Shown: positions 13,450 to 15,435 of the stretch, piece by piece
Numbering within the stretch: position 1 is the stretch's first letter
How the letters are laid out: each line of letters opens with the position of its first letter
NCBI GenBank assembly: GCA_945787585.1
Contig: CALZIG010000286.1
Location: 1 to 15,435, forward strand
Source: an uncultured Gammaproteobacteria bacterium
GTDB taxonomy: Bacteria; Pseudomonadota; Gammaproteobacteria; SZUA-140
Length of the DNA stretch: 15,435 bases
Direction: 5' to 3'
The notes under the pieces: generated by a model
Databases searched by the model: none
The model's input: only the letters and a program-made list of their open reading frames with translations
What the model was told of the DNA's origin: nothing
Position numbers and translations under genes: made by a program

Positions 13450-13574
13450 CTTAACCCCTTGCTTATCTTGTGCTGTTCATCAGAACAACCTTAAAACACA
13501 CGATACACGAGAGACCAGGTATTTTCTAATATTTATACCGATTGTTAGTGGCTAAAAACAGCATCCATTACGCG

Positions 13575-13925
13575 TTAAATAGTTTCATTGATACCTAATC
13601 GAAGTGGATTTTGCGTACGATCTGGTTCAAGATGCGATATATCTTTATGCCGACGCAGCTGAAAACGACGCTCACGATTGCTGCGTGTATCAAGTAAGCA
13701 CGCGAGTTCATGCTGTCGACGATCATTATGACGGCGATCCAGTGAACGCTGCTTGCGCCTTTCAGTGGTGACTGCGGGTACCGCTTTCGACTTTGTCTTA
13801 TCTGCTGGACGATGGGTAATAGGTTCAACGGCCTGAATGGTATCTGTATCAGACACTAGCAACGCCTTATTGCGATGCGTTCCAACATCATCGGGACGAA
13901 TATATTGCGGGTCAAACATCAACAT
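13575..13925 (-). CDS. Arginine-rich DRR-repeat hypothetical protein (116 aa)
   Basis: I do not recognise a named family. The 116-residue protein has a polar N-terminal half (about 1-50, Asp/Thr/Pro containing) and a very basic central region (about 54-93). In that region, Arg-Arg pairs recur in short spaced units: LDRR, NDRR, RERR and QLRR, with CLLDTRSNRERR between. Similar spaced DRR/LDTRS segments occur, as I recall, in uncharacterised gammaproteobacterial proteins. No signal peptide or membrane helix is seen. The ATG at 13925 has GAGAGG about 10 bases upstream; an in-frame ATG two codons on is less well placed. A good extended -10 promoter sits just upstream. The charge suggests contact with nucleic acid, phospholipid head groups or an acidic partner, but that is inference only. 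Confidence 0.72.
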   Translation of the reverse strand: MLMFDPQYIRPDDVGTHRNKALLVSDTDTIQAVEPITHRPADKTKSKAVPAVTTERRKQRSLDRRHNDRRQHELACLLDTRSNRERRFQLRRHKDISHLEPDRTQNPLRLGINETI

Positions 13926-13957
13926 GGCGTAATTACCTCTCAGGTCAGAGTACGCAA

Positions 13958-13986
13958 ATTATAACATGACAACGCCATTCAGCTAA
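13958..13986 (-). promoter_or_regulatory. Extended -10 promoter for the 116-aa gene
   Basis: On the minus strand TGTTATAAT gives a perfect -10 (TATAAT, 13963-13958) with the TGn extension. Seventeen bases upstream is TTAGCT (13986-13981), matching three of six -35 positions. Transcription should start near 13951, giving a leader of about 26 bases that includes the GAGAGG ribosome site. This is the best promoter match I found in the window. Confidence 0.55.
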
Positions 13987-14050
13987 TCCACCATAAAAAT
14001 AATAACTACTTTTATTTCAATAGGATAACTCACACTATCGACCTGCTACA

Positions 14051-15022
14051 TCATGGTGCCTCAGCCACGAGTACAGCCCGTTTGGGTGCCGGTAATCCTT
14101 CAGCGGTCAAACTTCTATCATCTGGATCGAGAAAATCAGGCAGCGAATCAAACGACATCCACGGCGTGCTGCGCTGCTCATCCCCCGTCGTCGTTGCCAC
14201 ATCGACCAAGCGAATATTGCTGAACCCACAGCGCCGCAACCACTGTTCCAAAGCCAGTGGCGATGGAATAAACCAGACATTCCGCATTTTGGCGTAGCGA
14301 CCCTGAGGCACCAGCACCGTGTCCTGGTCACCATCAACCACCAGTGTCTCCAGCACCAGTTCTCCCCCTGAACGTAACAACGCGCGCAATGCATAGAGAT
14401 GGTCGATCGGTGAGCGGCGGTGATATAGCACTCCCATCGAAAAGAGCGTATCAAAACCAGACAGTTTATGCGGCAGCTGTTCAACGCCCAGCGGCAATAC
14501 ATAAGCCGGTACCTGCGGCATATATTGCGCCAATGCCTGATACTGCATCACAAACAGCATTGTCGGGTCGATACCGGCCACCAGGGCCGCCCCTTCGCCC
14601 GCCATGCGCCATGCGTGATAACCGTTGCCGCAACCGACATCGAGCACGTAACGCCCCTTTAACGGGGTGATATAAGGCTGAAGCCTCGTCCACTTCCAGT
14701 CAGAACGCCACTCGGTATCAATATCGATCCCAAACACCGAATACGGGCCTTTTCGCCACGGGTGCAGGATGCGTAATTGACGTTCAATTTCGAGCGCCAT
14801 CGCCACATCAACATCTGCAGCTTTGCCAATGCTCACGCTACTCGCACATAGATCAATCGACGAAGGGTTAATGTTCGGCAACGCATCCACAGCACCTTGC
14901 CATTTAGCCAGATCACCGTGCCCCCGTTCAAAGGCGGCAGCCACCGACGACGGCAAGGTCTCAAGCCAGCCTTCAAGCGGAGAGCCTTCAAGCCGCTCGT
15001 AAAGCGTCGAATAAATGTTCAT
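14051..15022 (-). CDS. cmoB: tRNA U34 carboxymethyltransferase CmoB
   Basis: CmoB transfers a carboxymethyl group from carboxy-S-adenosylmethionine to 5-hydroxyuridine 34 of tRNA, forming 5-oxyacetyluridine (cmo5U), which widens wobble decoding. The 323 residues equal the E. coli length. Visible family features are PWRKGPY (88-94), IDTEWRSDWKW (101-111), the Rossmann motif VLDVGCGNGYH (126-136), GIDPT (150-154), GVLYHRRSP (197-205) and RNVWFIPS (247-254). The carboxy-SAM contacts reported for E. coli CmoB, as I recall them, are Lys91, Tyr200 and Arg315; all three are at the same numbers here. The gene overlaps the cmoA stop by four bases (ATGA), so the pair is translationally coupled. The C-terminal half is open in other frames too, but those readings lack family similarity. 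Confidence 0.97.
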   Translation of the reverse strand: MNIYSTLYERLEGSPLEGWLETLPSSVAAAFERGHGDLAKWQGAVDALPNINPSSIDLCASSVSIGKAADVDVAMALEIERQLRILHPWRKGPYSVFGIDIDTEWRSDWKWTRLQPYITPLKGRYVLDVGCGNGYHAWRMAGEGAALVAGIDPTMLFVMQYQALAQYMPQVPAYVLPLGVEQLPHKLSGFDTLFSMGVLYHRRSPIDHLYALRALLRSGGELVLETLVVDGDQDTVLVPQGRYAKMRNVWFIPSPLALEQWLRRCGFSNIRLVDVATTTGDEQRSTPWMSFDSLPDFLDPDDRSLTAEGLPAPKRAVLVAEAP

Positions 15023-15435
15023 TTCACTGCGATAAACGAGACAAAATTAAGGCATTGAAACCACTGGCGCACTGCGCTAAAACCGACCTCTCGTAGACGC
15101 GCCTCATGTGTTTCTCGTGTCTCCGGAATCAAAACGTTTTCCAACGCAGCGCGTTTCTGACTCACTTCAAGATCACTATAGCCATTTGCCTTTTTGAATG
15201 CGTGATGCATCTCTGTAAAAAATACCCCTGCTTGCTCGTCGGCAAACGCCAGTTTTTCAGATAACACCAACACACTACCGGGCAACATGCCGACATAAAT
15301 ATTTTCAAGTACCGCTTTACGCTGTGCTGGATCCACGAACTGTAATGTCAGGTTCAACACCACCACTGAAGCGCCTGTGATTGGCACTTCCTGAAGATCG
15401 GCACAAACAAACTTAACGGGGACATTCCCATCATC
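15019..15435 (-). CDS. cmoA: Carboxy-S-adenosyl-L-methionine synthase CmoA, N-terminally cut by the window edge
   Basis: CmoA converts SAM and prephenate into carboxy-SAM, the donor used by CmoB. About 138 C-terminal residues are visible; the frame stays open to the right edge (it reads DDGNVPVKFVCADLQE before the GTG at 15387), so that GTG is not the start and the SAM-binding N-terminal half lies outside. Recognisable CmoA segments are VVVLNLTLQFVDP, MLPGSVLVLSEKL, a MHHAFKKANGYSDLEVSQKR run, LENVLIPET-ETHEARL, and the C-terminal WFQCLNFVSFIAVK. The gene overlaps cmoB by four bases in the same order as in E. coli. Nothing is broken in the visible part. Confidence 0.95.
   Translation of the reverse strand, partial: DDGNVPVKFVCADLQEVPITGASVVVLNLTLQFVDPAQRKAVLENIYVGMLPGSVLVLSEKLAFADEQAGVFFTEMHHAFKKANGYSDLEVSQKRAALENVLIPETRETHEARLREVGFSAVRQWFQCLNFVSFIAVK

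Noticed and set aside
14107..14670. Long open frames in other frames within cmoB
   Set aside because: They are compositional shadows of cmoB, rich in Arg, Cys and Trp, with no family similarity, while cmoB itself is unmistakable.
15019..15387. GTG at 15387 as the start of CmoA
   Set aside because: The upstream codons stay open and read as CmoA-like sequence to the window edge, so the gene is cut rather than short.
1..15435. Mobile elements, CRISPR array, tRNA or rRNA genes
   Set aside because: No transposase-like frames, terminal repeats, regularly spaced repeats or cloverleaf patterns were seen on either strand.

Overview
The window looks like a chromosomal segment of a free-living gammaproteobacterium of moderate GC. 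The evidence is the cmoA-cmoB pair, the nudF-yqiB pair, a CorB/HlyC-type CBS protein and a Wsp chemosensory operon. The covalent-heme motif in one sensor implies an organism that makes c-type cytochromes. I cannot name the species. I see no tRNA, rRNA, CRISPR array, insertion sequence or phage gene.

Layout. Positions 1-447 (+) hold the 3' end of a corB/corC-type gene. Converging on it is a tightly packed seven-gene minus-strand operon (9389 down to 490) in the classical order wspA-B-C-D-E-F-R: methyl-accepting receptor, CheW, CheR-TPR, CheW, CheA-REC, CheB, and a REC-GGDEF diguanylate cyclase. Upstream lie a short AT-rich leader with an unusually long imperfect hairpin, an outer-membrane beta-barrel gene (9546-10403, -), a 46-codon acidic small gene (10663-10803, -), then yqiB (DUF1249) and nudF on the minus strand. 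A membrane-anchored six-repeat Kelch protein (12165-13256, +) is divergent from nudF. Beyond it are two small minus-strand genes (a 59-aa single-pass membrane protein and a 116-aa arginine-rich protein), then cmoB and the truncated cmoA at the right edge.

How the genes work together. The Wsp genes should form one pathway. A signal at the WspA receptor alters WspE autophosphorylation, WspC and WspF set methylation-based adaptation, and phosphorylated WspR makes c-di-GMP to promote surface-attached growth. The distinctive feature is the receptor. Its periplasmic domain carries a CXXCH c-type heme attachment motif and is followed by three HAMP units, two of them a visible tandem duplication. This suggests a Wsp pathway gated by redox state or a diatomic gas, which is the best candidate here for a little-described system. 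CmoA and CmoB modify uridine 34 of tRNA; NudF hydrolyses ADP-ribose. The Kelch, beta-barrel and small proteins have no assigned function.
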